The notes beneath the pieces are model-generated. The model did not search any database and had not been told where the DNA came from. It worked only from the letters and a program-made list of their open reading frames with translations. Made by a program: the position numbers and the translations under genes. Below are positions 49,287 to 58,726 of a stretch of 64,000 nt of DNA, piece by piece. Location of the stretch: NCBI GenBank assembly GCA_039586815.1, contig JBDHJR010000006.1, positions 45,750-109,749 on the forward strand. Reading direction: 5' to 3'. The stretch's first letter is position 1; every line of letters starts with the position of its first letter. This DNA is from WVYX01 sp039586815. Its GTDB lineage: Bacteria > Gemmatimonadota > Gemmatimonadetes > Gemmatimonadales > GWC2-71-9.

Positions 49287-50168
49287 CTACCGAATCTCCA
49301 CACCCGCCGCCTTCTCGATCTGCTTGATCAGCTCGACGTGATCGGCTTCCTCGCCTAGCGCTTCCCTGCCCTCGCCGAACACGCGCTTGGTCATGCCGAT
49401 CGCGTCGCTCGGCACACCGGTGTCCTCCAGCACCTTGAGCGCGATGCCGATGTCCTTGTCGAGCAGCGCCAAACGAAACGTGCGCAGCCAGGCGCGCGAC
49501 ACCACACGCTCGGGTATCAGGTTCTCGGTCACGTTGGAGCGGCCGCTCGAGGCGTTGATCACCTCCAGCGCCTTGGTGGCTGGAACGCCGAGCTTCACGA
49601 GCGCGGCGAGGCACTCTCCCGACGCCTGGATGTTGATGCCCAGCAGCGCGTTGTTGAGCGCCTTCACGGCGTGGCCGGTGCCGACGGGCCCCACGTGCAC
49701 CACCTTGCCGGCATAGGCCTCAACGATCTCCTCAGCCTGCTTCACCCACTTCTCTTCCCCGCCCAGCATGAGAGTGAGCGTACCGGCTTCGGCACCGCTC
49801 GTACCGCCGCTCACCGGCGCGTCCACGAACCCTGCGCCGCTTCCGGCGAGCCACTCGGCAATTGCGCGCGACGCCGCTGGATCACCCGAGGTGGAATCCA
49901 CCAGCAGCTGTCCCTTGCGCCAGGTGCCGCCCGCGCTCTCCACGACCTCGCGCACGTCGGCCGACGTCGGGAGGCACGTTATGACCACGTCCGCCCATTC
50001 GACAAGCTCCGTCGGCCCGGCGGCAACCTGCGCGCCCTCCGCCTCGGCAAACTCCTGCGCCTTCTCGATGGTGCGGTTCCACACCGTGGTCTCGAACGCG
50101 CGCGCCACGTGCACCGCGATCGGCCGTCCGATAGCCCCCAACCCGATGAACCCGACCTTCACTCCCAT
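49287..50168 (-). CDS. NAD(P)-dependent 3-hydroxyisobutyrate dehydrogenase-like protein
   Basis: 293 residues of the beta-hydroxyacid dehydrogenase family. Rossmann motif GFIGLGAIGRPIA at the N terminus, substrate-binding DAPVSGGTSGAEAGTLTLMLGG (about 125), catalytic Lys in GHAVKALNN (about 172). Members oxidise 3-hydroxyisobutyrate, tartronate semialdehyde or phosphogluconate-like acids. ATG at 50168. It lies after the atp operon terminator on the same strand, so it is probably a separate transcription unit. Convergent with the frameshifted gene. Confidence 0.87.
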   Translation of the reverse strand: MGVKVGFIGLGAIGRPIAVHVARAFETTVWNRTIEKAQEFAEAEGAQVAAGPTELVEWADVVITCLPTSADVREVVESAGGTWRKGQLLVDSTSGDPAASRAIAEWLAGSGAGFVDAPVSGGTSGAEAGTLTLMLGGEEKWVKQAEEIVEAYAGKVVHVGPVGTGHAVKALNNALLGINIQASGECLAALVKLGVPATKALEVINASSGRSNVTENLIPERVVSRAWLRTFRLALLDKDIGIALKVLEDTGVPSDAIGMTKRVFGEGREALGEEADHVELIKQIEKAAGVEIR

Positions 50169-50189
50169 TCGTACCCCCTGAAAACGCGA

Positions 50190-50217
50190 CTGACCCCGGA
50201 CGAGCGCCCGGGGTCAG
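50190..50217 (-). terminator. Rho-independent-type terminator of the atp operon
   Basis: A 10-bp stem (CTGACCCCGG at 50190-50199, CCGGGGTCAG at 50208-50217) with an 8-base loop. Read on the minus strand it follows the atpH stop by about 40 bases and is followed by TCGCGTTTTC. It probably ends the atp operon before atpA would be expected. Confidence 0.6.
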
Positions 50218-50257
50218 ATAAATTACGGCTTCGCGACCTCGCCTGCGACAGCCAGGC

Positions 50258-50797
50258 TCAGGTGCGCAGCAGCTGCCGCTTGAGGTTCACCATCTTGCGC
50301 CTGAGCGACCCGTCTATGATGCGGTCGTTCATCCGCAGGATCAGCCCCCCCAGGATCGCCGGATCGGTGCGGAAGTGCGGGATCACTTCCTTCCCCGTCA
50401 CTTCGCTGAGCTTGGTGCGCACCGCCTCCTGCAGCTTCTTGTCCGGCTCGCGCGCCAACGTGACGCCGGCGTGGACGCGGTTGAACTTCTCGTCCACCAG
50501 CTCCAGGTACTCCCGGCTGATCGCCGGCAGGATACCCTGCCGCCCACGCTTTACCACCGCCCGGAGAAACCGCAGGAACGGCTCTGACGCATACTTCTGT
50601 AGCGCGCTCGTCAGGATCTCCTGCTTCTTGGGCTTGGGCACGCGCGGCGACTCCAGTGCCACACCCACCGCCGGCACGTGCTCGATGGCACCCGCCAGCC
50701 CCTCCATGAGATCGGCGTACCGCTCGGTCTCATCGTGGCGCTCGCCCAACTCGAACAGAGCCTGGGCGTAGTTACGCGCGATCGTGATCTCCCGCAC
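50258..50797 (-). CDS. atpH: ATP synthase F1 delta subunit
   Basis: 179 residues. Starts MREITIARNYAQALFELG and ends with DRIIDGSLRRKMVNLKRQLL, the N- and C-terminal motifs of delta/OSCP (GGLILRMNDRIIDGS). It links the F1 head to subunit b. GTG start, 2 bases after atpF. It is the last atp gene here; the operon terminator follows. Confidence 0.93.
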   Translation of the reverse strand: MREITIARNYAQALFELGERHDETERYADLMEGLAGAIEHVPAVGVALESPRVPKPKKQEILTSALQKYASEPFLRFLRAVVKRGRQGILPAISREYLELVDEKFNRVHAGVTLAREPDKKLQEAVRTKLSEVTGKEVIPHFRTDPAILGGLILRMNDRIIDGSLRRKMVNLKRQLLRT

Positions 50798-50799
50798 CG

Positions 50800-51342
50800 C
50801 TATTCGCCTTCGAGCGAGTCGAGATACCGTTCGACGATCTCGCGGTCCGCCTCGCTGTCCAGGCGCTGCTGGATCAGCTTGGCGGCGGCGGCGAGTGACA
50901 GCTCCACCGCCTCGCGCCTGAGATCGGTGACCGCCCTCTCGCGCTCCACCTCGATCTCGCGCTTGGCCCGCTCGAGCATCTGTTGCTGCTCGTCGCGCGC
51001 CTTGGCCAGGAGCTGCTCACGCTCCTTCTGCCCCACGGCCTTGGCCTCGTTGATCAACGCGTGCGCCTCGCCCTTGGCACCCTCGAGCAGCTTCTTGTGC
51101 TCCTCGAGCGCAGCCTTGGACTCGGTGTTCACCTTCTCGGCTTCCTCGAGCTGCTGCTTGATGAGCCGCTCGCGCTCCTCGGTGAGTCGCACGATGGGTG
51201 GCCACGCGTACTTGCGGAGCAGCAGGAACAGGGCGATGAAAACGAGCCAGGTCCAGATGATGAGCCCAGGCTCGGCCGAGAACGGCCCGCCCAGCCCGCC
51301 TTCGGCTCCCTCTTCCGAGAGCAATAACAGTGTCGCCAGCAT
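50800..51342 (-). CDS. atpF: ATP synthase Fo subunit b
   Basis: 180 residues. One N-terminal membrane helix (IIWTWLVFIALFLLLRKYAW), then a long charged coiled coil (EERERLIKQQLEEAEK, AKREIEVERERAV) and a C-terminal LAAAAKLIQQRL delta-binding part. It forms the peripheral stalk. Start ATG, 1 base after atpE. Standard length. Confidence 0.93.
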   Translation of the reverse strand: MLATLLLLSEEGAEGGLGGPFSAEPGLIIWTWLVFIALFLLLRKYAWPPIVRLTEERERLIKQQLEEAEKVNTESKAALEEHKKLLEGAKGEAHALINEAKAVGQKEREQLLAKARDEQQQMLERAKREIEVERERAVTDLRREAVELSLAAAAKLIQQRLDSEADREIVERYLDSLEGE

Positions 51343-51343
51343 G

Positions 51344-51619
51344 CTAGAGGATCTTCGCGACCAGCGCCATGATGACGGCGATGATCGTAGCGCCTTCCAT
51401 GAGGAAGGCGATCAGCAGCGACGTGCCGCGGATGTCGTTCGCGGCCTCCGGCTGCCGCGCGATCGCCTGCGCGGCCTCACCGCCGATGCGGCCCAGGCCG
51501 AGGCCCGCGCCCACCAGGGCCAGGCCGATGCCGATGCCGACGCCCAGCGTGTCACCGCCGGCAGCGGGCTGTGCGCCCTCCTGCACGGCCGCCAACAAGG
51601 GAAGCAAATTCGCAAACAT
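51344..51619 (-). CDS. atpE: ATP synthase Fo subunit c
   Basis: 91 residues, two membrane helices. Helix 1 with GLALVGAGLGLGRIGGEAA and the polar loop ARQPEA; helix 2 with the ion-binding Glu in LIAFLMEGATII. There is no Ser/Thr next to the Glu and no Gln as in sodium c-rings, so it is of proton-type. A GAGG site lies nine bases upstream of ATG 51619. It has an extra N-terminal stretch that is possibly a leader. Confidence 0.93.
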   Translation of the reverse strand: MFANLLPLLAAVQEGAQPAAGGDTLGVGIGIGLALVGAGLGLGRIGGEAAQAIARQPEAANDIRGTSLLIAFLMEGATIIAVIMALVAKIL

Positions 51620-51719
51620 GAGTCAGGTCCTCATCGTTGTGGGAGATCGCACCTCGTTGTCGCGCTTGCCGCGTGAGCGTCGCCTCTCCCGAGCGACCTC
51701 GTCGCGGTAACCCGCCAAC

Positions 51720-51796
51720 GGCCCTTGGGCCAGCGGGATTCCCCGGCCACCCGGCCGGGTACCTGTCGGAGCGGCGCGAAGCGCGCGGGCCGCTCC
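51720..51796 (-). promoter_or_regulatory. structured atpB-atpE intergenic RNA
   Basis: The 187-base gap between atpB and atpE holds three inverted repeats: GGAGCGGC/GCCGCTCC (51768-51775, 51789-51796), a perfect 12-base palindrome ACCCGGCCGGGT (51749-51760), and GGCCC/GGGCC (51720-51731). On the mRNA they lie right after the atpB stop. They could protect the downstream message or set the higher dose of subunit c. Confidence 0.4.
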
Positions 51797-51806
51797 CTTC
51801 CTTCTA

Positions 51807-52724
51807 TTAGTGCTCGTGCTGCATCACGCCGATCAGCACCGCCGTGATGAGCGCGAATACGTACGCCTGTACGAATGCCACGATGATCTCGAGCAGCATG
51901 ATGCCGAGCACCAGCACGGCCGATCCGGCCCCGATGGCCCAGCGCCACATCTCGATGTGACCGAACAGGAAGATCATCCCGAACAGGGCCAGGATCACGA
52001 AGTGGCCGGCCGTCATGTTGCCGAACAGTCGAACGCAGAGCGCGAACGGCTTCACCAACTTGCCGAGGATCTCGATCGGTGCCATGGCCACCGAGATCAC
52101 CATGGCTCCCGCACCACCCACTCCCGGCACGTGCGGGAAGATGGTGCGCATGTAGCCCTTGAACCCGAGCTGCACCATGCCGCTGATCTCGATCGTGAGC
52201 AGCGACAGGAGCGCCAAGCCGCCCGTCACGGCGTAGTTGCCGGTGGGTGTCGCGCCCCAGGGCATGAGCCCCATCAGGTTGCAGTACAGGATGAAGAAGA
52301 ACAGCGCCATGATGTACGGCGCGAACCGGGCGCCGTTCTCGCCGATGTTGGCGATGGCCACGTCGTTCCTCACCCACAGCACCAGTGCCTCGACCGCGTT
52401 GGCGAATCCCTTGGGCGCGGTTCTATCGGCGCGCTGTCTTTCCAGCCGGCGTCCCGCGATCCACATGGTGAGGAACACGAGCAGCGCGGCAAACGCCATG
52501 TAGACGACGTGCTTGGTGGGGGTGAGGTTGAGCGTGAGGCCGGCGAGGTGAATGTCGGGCCACTTCTCCCAGCTCACGTGGAACAGCGGCTCGAAATCAA
52601 GCGCATAGGCGTCGGCGGTGTGGTGCATCAGCATCTCGCCGAGATCCACCTGCTCGGGCGCCTGCGTCACCACCTCTGTTGCGTGCGCCGTATCAGCCGG
52701 CGTCTGTATGTCGTGCTGTATCAT
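51807..52724 (-). CDS. atpB: ATP synthase Fo subunit a
   Basis: 305 residues, longer N-terminal part than usual (residues 1-70 with HHTADAYALDFEP). Membrane core contains the key Arg in FALCVRLFGNMTAGH (about 229) and the last helices LLEIIVAFVQAYVFALITAVLIG. It forms the proton path with subunit c. The ATG 52724 overlaps the end of the atpI frame. Standard within the atp operon. Confidence 0.93.
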   Translation of the reverse strand: MIQHDIQTPADTAHATEVVTQAPEQVDLGEMLMHHTADAYALDFEPLFHVSWEKWPDIHLAGLTLNLTPTKHVVYMAFAALLVFLTMWIAGRRLERQRADRTAPKGFANAVEALVLWVRNDVAIANIGENGARFAPYIMALFFFILYCNLMGLMPWGATPTGNYAVTGGLALLSLLTIEISGMVQLGFKGYMRTIFPHVPGVGGAGAMVISVAMAPIEILGKLVKPFALCVRLFGNMTAGHFVILALFGMIFLFGHIEMWRWAIGAGSAVLVLGIMLLEIIVAFVQAYVFALITAVLIGVMQHEH

Positions 52725-52984
52725 TCCGCAGCAGTCGCATTTCGTAGAACAGGAGGGGGATCAGCACCCCCAGGTACCCGATCGCCGTGGGCAACGGCGG
52801 GAACATGTCGCGCCTCCACGTCACCGCCACCACGAACAGCAACACTCCCACCAACCGCCACACTGATGACCGTAGCCAGGAGACCGAACACCGCCCCAGG
52901 CATCACCGCGTCGGGGCCCCACACCAGGTAGAGCACCCCGGTCACACCGACGGTCAGCGCGAGCCCAACGCCCACGTCCTTCAT
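52693..52984 (-). pseudogene. atpI: ATP synthase subunit I-like protein, split by a frameshift
   Basis: Reading from ATG 52984, MKDVGVGLALTVG… gives two membrane helices up to LLATVISVAV, after which that frame turns into a poor, Gly/Arg-rich sequence ending at 52721. The other frame, from about 52863 (GTG), gives VWRLVGVLLFVVAVTWRRDMF and LGVLIPLLFYEMRLL, two more helices, ending at 52693. The four together look like one 4-helix AtpI. Adding GT in the GTGTGG near 52860 would join them. The start overlaps the atpZ stop. Confidence 0.55.
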
Positions 52985-53214
52985 GACTCGTCGTCCTCCA
53001 TCCCGGCCTGCAGCCGACGGTAGATGCTGACCGTCGAGAGGGTCGCTCCGACCAGGGCTCCGATTACCGTGAACAGTGGCAACACTCCGAGCCAGCGGTC
53101 GAGGAGCCAGCCCCCGGCCATGAACAGCATCACGCTGGCCGCGAACAAACACCCCAGTCCCGAGTAGCGATAGACATGAACCAGGGAGCGCCGCGGTGTG
53201 CTCACGGGGCTCAT
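52981..53214 (-). CDS. atpZ: AtpZ/AtpI-like F0F1 accessory protein
   Basis: 77 residues. Two membrane helices (GLGCLFAASVMLFMAGGWLLDRWLG and LFTVIGALVGATLSTVSIYRRL split across residues 18-66) with the PF09527-type GGWLLDRWLG motif. This small accessory protein, often first in atp operons, helps ring assembly or Mg uptake. ATG at 53214; the upstream in-frame stretch is non-homologous. It overlaps atpI by four bases (ATGA). Confidence 0.75.
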   Translation of the reverse strand: MSPVSTPRRSLVHVYRYSGLGCLFAASVMLFMAGGWLLDRWLGVLPLFTVIGALVGATLSTVSIYRRLQAGMEDDES

Positions 53215-53351
53215 GGGCGCCCGAAATGTACCCTGCAAGACCGAATATTCAACTCTCGATATGCGGTAGCTCTGGCGCCTTTTTTCGGGTAGGATTGGGG
53301 TCCTGACGGCGGCCATCAGGTGCCGCCGCAACCACCTGTAGGGGACGGCGT

Positions 53352-54374
<1,023 letters not shown>

Positions 54375-54440
54375 ACGGCCGCTTGACTCCTGCTTGACGG
54401 CCTCCTCCGACCGTTCATTCGGACGGTTCGAGGAGGTTCG

Positions 54441-55028
54441 ATGTTCCAGCCCAGGCTAATACTCGTCGCAACGATCGCCCTCGCAGGCTATGGCTGCGCG
54501 GTGGCCGACGTCATTCCCCTGGACCCAGTACCCAGCCCGGACACAGCACCCGACCCCTTCAACGTGCAGGTGCGCGCCACGACGCACGGTGCCGACACAG
54601 TGCATGCGGGCACCATCATCTACCTCTCGGCGGACTCCCTGCTGATGAACTCGGAGGACGACGGCAGACGGCTCGCCATACCCGTGCCACGCATCGCCAA
54701 GCTCGAGGTGTACCGCGGCTACCAGCTGAAGGTCGAGGAAGAGCTGAACGGTCCCGAGATCGGTTCCCTCTTGGGCGCCCTCGGGGGCGCCCTGCTCGCC
54801 ATCTTCGGCGGGGCCATCACCCACCCGCTCCAGGAACCCGATGTGTTCAGCTGGGGCGTCGACGGCGCCCTGGTGGGAGCCTCCATCGGAGCCGAGATCG
54901 GACGCGATGGGGCTGCCGTGCCCCCCGGGTGGGTCGAGGTGTGGGAGGATGTGAGTGTCAGTCGGCTGCGCGAGGAGCTGTGCCAGTGCTGGCTGCCTGA
55001 GCTGGAGGCGGCGTCCCGCGCCGCTTGA
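54441..55028 (+). CDS. lipoprotein with two-helix glycine segment, unknown
   Basis: 195 residues. Lipobox-like ALAGYGC near residue 19, then a DTVHAGTIIYLSADSLLM and RIAKLEVYRGYQLKVEEEL strand section, a Gly/Ala hydrophobic stretch (IGSLLGALGGALLAIFGGAI) and a second (GALVGASIGAEIG). The DSL…IPV..I..LEV pattern echoes the small SPEQ proteins. It overlaps the convergent APC gene by 71 bases at the 3' end, so its last 20 residues or those of the permease are dispensable. ATG 54441 follows GAGGAGG. Confidence 0.6.
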   Translation: MFQPRLILVATIALAGYGCAVADVIPLDPVPSPDTAPDPFNVQVRATTHGADTVHAGTIIYLSADSLLMNSEDDGRRLAIPVPRIAKLEVYRGYQLKVEEELNGPEIGSLLGALGGALLAIFGGAITHPLQEPDVFSWGVDGALVGASIGAEIGRDGAAVPPGWVEVWEDVSVSRLREELCQCWLPELEAASRAA

Positions 55029-56313
55029 ACACGAAGTACACCCCCACGCCCACCGCGGTGAAGATCAGCCCCACCCACGCGTGCAGCGGCCGCTGCACCA
55101 GCGTGTTGATCACGAACCACACCGAGATGCCGACGAACAGCGCGGGCGTCACGGGGTAGCCCCAGGTCTTGTAGGGCCGCTCGGCATCCTTGCGCGTGCG
55201 CCGGAAGATGAACACGGCCGCGCCCGCCAGCGCGAAGAACACCCAGTCCATGAACACGACGTAAGTAATCACGTCCTCGAACGTGCCCCAGAACAGCAGC
55301 AGCACGATTGCCCAGGACGACTGCAGCAGAATGGCGTTGGCCGGCGTGCGGAACCGCGGGTGCACCTCGGCCAGCTTGCGGAAGAACACCCCGTCTTCGG
55401 CCATGGCGTAGTAGATGCGCGGCGTGGAAAGGGCGAAGATCCCGGCCGTGCCGAACACGCTGATGGCGATCACCACGGCGATGAGCGTGCCCCCGAACGG
55501 GATCACGGTGCTCACCGCGTCGGCGGCCACGCTGTCGGAGGCGGCAATGTCAGGGACTGGCAGCAGGAACATGTACGCCAGGTTGGTGAGCAGATAGACG
55601 ACTGCCACGATCAGCGCCCCGAACACCATGGCACGCGGCACGGTGCGGCGCGGATCTATCGCCTCACCGGCCACGTAACTCGCGTGCTGAAAGCCGCCGT
55701 ACGACCACAGCACGCCGATCAGGGCGAGGCCGAACGCCGTGGTGAGCGAGCCCGACGGTGTGACCTCGGCGGTGACGCGCATGGTGCTCGCTTCGCCGAA
55801 GAGCAGCCCCACCACCACCAGCCCGGCGATCCCCAGCAGCTTGAGTCCCGTGAAGATGTTGGAGAACATCTCGCCCGCCTTGACGCGGGCCACGTTCACC
55901 ACGGTTACGATCACGATCGCCAGCAGCGCCACCAGCGTGATCGCTGTCTGGCTCATCGGGAAGATGAACGCGAGATACGACGCGAACGCGATGGTGAGCG
56001 CCGCCATGGCACCCGACGTGATCACCAGCAGATACGCCCACCCGTAGAGGAAGCCGAACAGGTCGCCGTAACCCTCGCGCAGGTAGACGTACACACCCCC
56101 GGCCTGGGGGAACATGGATCCCAGCTCTGCGAATGTGAGCGCACCCGCCAGGGCTATCACGCCGCCCAGGGCCCACACGAGCATGATCATTCCCGGTGAG
56201 GGAAGCTGTGCGGCGATCTGCGACGGCGTGAGGAAGATGCCCGACCCGATGGCCGAGCCCACGGCCACCATGGTGAGGCCGTACAGCGTCAGCTCACGGC
56301 GCAGCGTGGTCAC
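54958..56313 (-). CDS. APC-family amino acid permease
   Basis: 451 residues with about 12 membrane helices. First helix SAIGSGIFLTPSQIAAQL motif of APC transporters; FPQAGGVYVYLREGYGDLFGFLYGWAYLL; SYGGFQHASYVAGEAIDPRRTVPRAM. Probably an amino acid or polyamine antiporter/uniporter. GTG start at 56313 overlaps the TfoX stop (GTGA); the upstream frame extension is a shadow. It overlaps the lipoprotein gene convergently. Confidence 0.87.
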   Translation of the reverse strand: MTTLRRELTLYGLTMVAVGSAIGSGIFLTPSQIAAQLPSPGMIMLVWALGGVIALAGALTFAELGSMFPQAGGVYVYLREGYGDLFGFLYGWAYLLVITSGAMAALTIAFASYLAFIFPMSQTAITLVALLAIVIVTVVNVARVKAGEMFSNIFTGLKLLGIAGLVVVGLLFGEASTMRVTAEVTPSGSLTTAFGLALIGVLWSYGGFQHASYVAGEAIDPRRTVPRAMVFGALIVAVVYLLTNLAYMFLLPVPDIAASDSVAADAVSTVIPFGGTLIAVVIAISVFGTAGIFALSTPRIYYAMAEDGVFFRKLAEVHPRFRTPANAILLQSSWAIVLLLFWGTFEDVITYVVFMDWVFFALAGAAVFIFRRTRKDAERPYKTWGYPVTPALFVGISVWFVINTLVQRPLHAWVGLIFTAVGVGVYFVFKRRGTPPPAQAASTGTAPRAAD

Positions 56314-56618
56314 TCGTCCAGCGCCCCCTCGGCCCAGTCGACCAGCTGCTCGGAATCCTCCAGCACCTCGACCGGCACCTCGTAGTACCGCTTGAGCGTC
56401 TGCTTCTCGGTTGGCTTGAACGGCTCCATGCCCCGCTTCTCGTACGCGGGACGGGTCTCCGCGGTGGTCTTGAAGTAGACGCGCCCGCCCGCGACGATCC
56501 CGAAAAAGACCGTGCCGGCGTACAGCCCGAAGCCACCGAACATGCTTCGCGCCGTGACGCCCGGCAGCTCGCGCAGCTGGTCGAGCACGTAATCCCTGAA
56601 CGATTCGTCGCGTGCCAT
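56310..56618 (-). CDS. TfoX N-terminal domain protein
   Basis: 102 residues from ATG 56618. TfoX-like pattern: DYVLDQLRELPGVTARSMFGGFGLYAGTVFFGIVAGGRVYFKTT split by the family core SMFGGFGLY, ending VEVLEDSEQLVDWAEGA. These proteins relate to competence regulation or to nucleic-acid/protein interactions. It overlaps the DinB stop by one base and the permease start by four. Confidence 0.83.
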   Translation of the reverse strand: MARDESFRDYVLDQLRELPGVTARSMFGGFGLYAGTVFFGIVAGGRVYFKTTAETRPAYEKRGMEPFKPTEKQTLKRYYEVPVEVLEDSEQLVDWAEGALDE

Positions 56619-57106
56619 TACCAGTCCGTCCCTCCCCTTGGGGGTGGCCACGCACCCAGCTGCCGCCGCAGCATCACGATCTCACCCAGGTGATAGCTGT
56701 TGTGACACAGCACCATCAGCACGTTGTCGCGCGCCGTGCGCTTGCGGTCGGGCTCCACCACACGGTCCAGGTCCACGTCCTCGCTCTCGAGCATCGCATC
56801 CAGCTCCCACAGGCCGGCGGCCAGCTCTTCCACGGCCTCGCTCCACTCCGCTTCGCTCTGGGGAGCGGCCTGCGCGGTCCATCCCTCGGCGGCGTGCTCG
56901 GGGCTCGGCGCGTGCATCCCCCGCGCGCGCGCCAGCCCGATCTCCTGCCAGTAGGCCATGTGCATGACCAGCTGGTAGATCGAGTGTTGCGCCCCCTCGA
57001 GCACCGTCCCGGCCTGCTCGACGGTCACCCCCTCCAGCGCATGCAGCAGATGCACGTGACTCTCGGTGCCGTACACCTGGGTCTTCAGTGTGGCGCGCTC
57101 GCTCAT
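56618..57106 (-). CDS. DinB-like damage-inducible/metal-binding protein
   Basis: 162 residues. His triad positions in HVHLLHAL, IYQLVMHMAYWQE and CHNSYHLGEIVMLR (last helix) match the DinB/YfiT four-helix bundle that binds a divalent metal and often acts in thiol-dependent chemistry. ATG at 57106 has GGGAGG a few bases upstream. It begins the DinB-TfoX-permease operon. Confidence 0.8.
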   Translation of the reverse strand: MSERATLKTQVYGTESHVHLLHALEGVTVEQAGTVLEGAQHSIYQLVMHMAYWQEIGLARARGMHAPSPEHAAEGWTAQAAPQSEAEWSEAVEELAAGLWELDAMLESEDVDLDRVVEPDRKRTARDNVLMVLCHNSYHLGEIVMLRRQLGAWPPPRGGTDW

Positions 57107-57187
57107 GGCATCCTCCCGGCGGTCTCGCCCTCCCGCCCTCGTGGTTGAGAGGTATATTCGCCACCTCCCTCCCACAAGGAGCACCCC

Positions 57188-57544
57188 ATGGGTCAGCCCG
57201 TGGCGCACTTCGAGTTCTGGTCGGAGGACCCCGCGCGGCTCGCCGACTTCTACGCCAAGGCGTTCGACTGGAACATCGAGAACATCGAGGAGATCAAGTA
57301 CCACCTGATCGAGAGCGGGGGCGAAGGGGGCATCGGCGGCGGCATAATGACCCCGCAGAAAGGCCCCTGGCCCAGCAACATGACGCTGTACATAAGCGTG
57401 GACGACCTGGAGGCCTTCAAGGAGCGCATCAAGGCGGCCGGCGGAAAGGTCGTGGTAGAGCGCCAGGACGTCCCGCACGTGGGCTCATTCGCCCTGTTCC
57501 AGGATCCCGACGAGCGGCTGTTGGGCATCTGGCAGCAAGCGTAG
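57188..57544 (+). CDS. VOC-family (glyoxalase-like) protein
   Basis: 118 residues, two betaalphabetabetabeta units: VAHFEFWSEDPARLADFYAKAFDW and MTLYISVDDLEAFKERIKAAGGKVV, ending FALFQDPDERLLGIWQ. This is a single VOC domain (DUF5872/glyoxalase-like). One metal ligand set (His, Glu) is partly kept. ATG at 57188 follows AAGGAG. Function unknown. Immediately upstream of the M20 gene. Confidence 0.85.
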   Translation: MGQPVAHFEFWSEDPARLADFYAKAFDWNIENIEEIKYHLIESGGEGGIGGGIMTPQKGPWPSNMTLYISVDDLEAFKERIKAAGGKVVVERQDVPHVGSFALFQDPDERLLGIWQQA

Positions 57545-57559
57545 GCGCGCCGCAACACG

Positions 57560-58711
57560 ATGCACGTCGACACCGACCACCTGACTGCAACGCTCGCGGA
57601 CCTGGTCCGCATCAACTCCGTCAACCCGGCGTTCTCCGACGGCTCGACGAACGAGCGCGAGGCTGCCGTGTACGTATCGCGCGCCCTGGAGCAGCTGGGG
57701 ATGGAGGTCACCACCCACGAGCCCGAGGTCGGGAGAACCAGCGTTGTGGGTCGGCTTCCGGGACGCGGCGCCGGTAGGAGCCTCATGCTGTACGGCCATC
57801 TCGATACCGTTGGCGTGGGTGGCATGGCCGATCCCTTCGGTGCGGAGGTGCGTGACGGCAGGCTGCACGGCCGCGGGGCGTACGACATGAAGGGTGGGCT
57901 CGCGGCGTGCATCGCCGCGGCCAAGGCGCTGCGTGATTCAGATCGGGAGCTGGCCGGCGATCTCCTGGTGGTTGCGCCCGCCGACGAGGAGGTGGCCAGC
58001 ATCGGCATGCAGGAGGTGCTCGAGCATCACCGCGCCGATGCGGCCGTGGTCACCGAGCCCACCGAGCTCGGCGTGTGCCTCGCGCACAAGGGCTTCAGCT
58101 GGATCGAGGTGGTCACCACCGGCCGTGCGGCGCACGGCTCCCGGTTCGAGGAGGGGATCGACGCCAACATGCGGATGGGTCGTTTCCTGGCACGGCTCGA
58201 TGAGCTGGAGCAGGAGCTGCGTGCCAGACCGCCGCACCCGCTGGTGGGACCCCCTTCCCTGCACGCCGGGGTGCTCGAGGGCGGCAGCGGCCCCAGCATC
58301 TACGCCGCGCGGTGCCGCCTGGAGATCGAGCGGCGCACCATTCCGGGCGAAACGCAGCGTCAGGTGGTGGGGGAAATCCAGGACGTCGTGGATCGCATCG
58401 CGGCCGGCGACGAAACGTTCGCGGCCGAAGTGCGGCCCACGCTCACGCGCGAGCCGTTCGAGGTAGCGCCCGAGGCGGAGATCGTCCGGGCGGTGAGCGA
58501 GGAGGCAGAAGCCGTCCTAGGGCGCTCCGCCTCACACATCGGAGAGACGTACTGGATGGACGCGGCGCTCATCGCTGCCGCGGGGATCGAAACGGTGGTG
58601 CTGGGACCAGTGGGCACCGGCGCGCACGCCGACGAGGAGTGGGTGGACCTCCGGTCGGTGGCGCAGCTATCGGACATCCTCGCACGGACCGCCGTCGCCT
58701 ACTGCGGCTAG
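57560..58711 (+). CDS. M20-family peptidase/deacylase (ArgE/DapE-like)
   Basis: 383 residues. Zinc ligands: His and Asp in YGHLDTVG (about 79) and GAYDMKGG (about 111), Glu pair in PADEEV (catalytic, about 141), Glu in TEPTEL (about 168), His near the end in GTGAHADEEW. Lid domain about 180-295. Acts on N-acyl amino acids or succinyl-diaminopimelate; substrate uncertain. ATG at 57560, 15 bases past the VOC gene. Confidence 0.88.
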   Translation: MHVDTDHLTATLADLVRINSVNPAFSDGSTNEREAAVYVSRALEQLGMEVTTHEPEVGRTSVVGRLPGRGAGRSLMLYGHLDTVGVGGMADPFGAEVRDGRLHGRGAYDMKGGLAACIAAAKALRDSDRELAGDLLVVAPADEEVASIGMQEVLEHHRADAAVVTEPTELGVCLAHKGFSWIEVVTTGRAAHGSRFEEGIDANMRMGRFLARLDELEQELRARPPHPLVGPPSLHAGVLEGGSGPSIYAARCRLEIERRTIPGETQRQVVGEIQDVVDRIAAGDETFAAEVRPTLTREPFEVAPEAEIVRAVSEEAEAVLGRSASHIGETYWMDAALIAAAGIETVVLGPVGTGAHADEEWVDLRSVAQLSDILARTAVAYCG

Positions 58712-58726
58712 GCGCACACGACTCCG

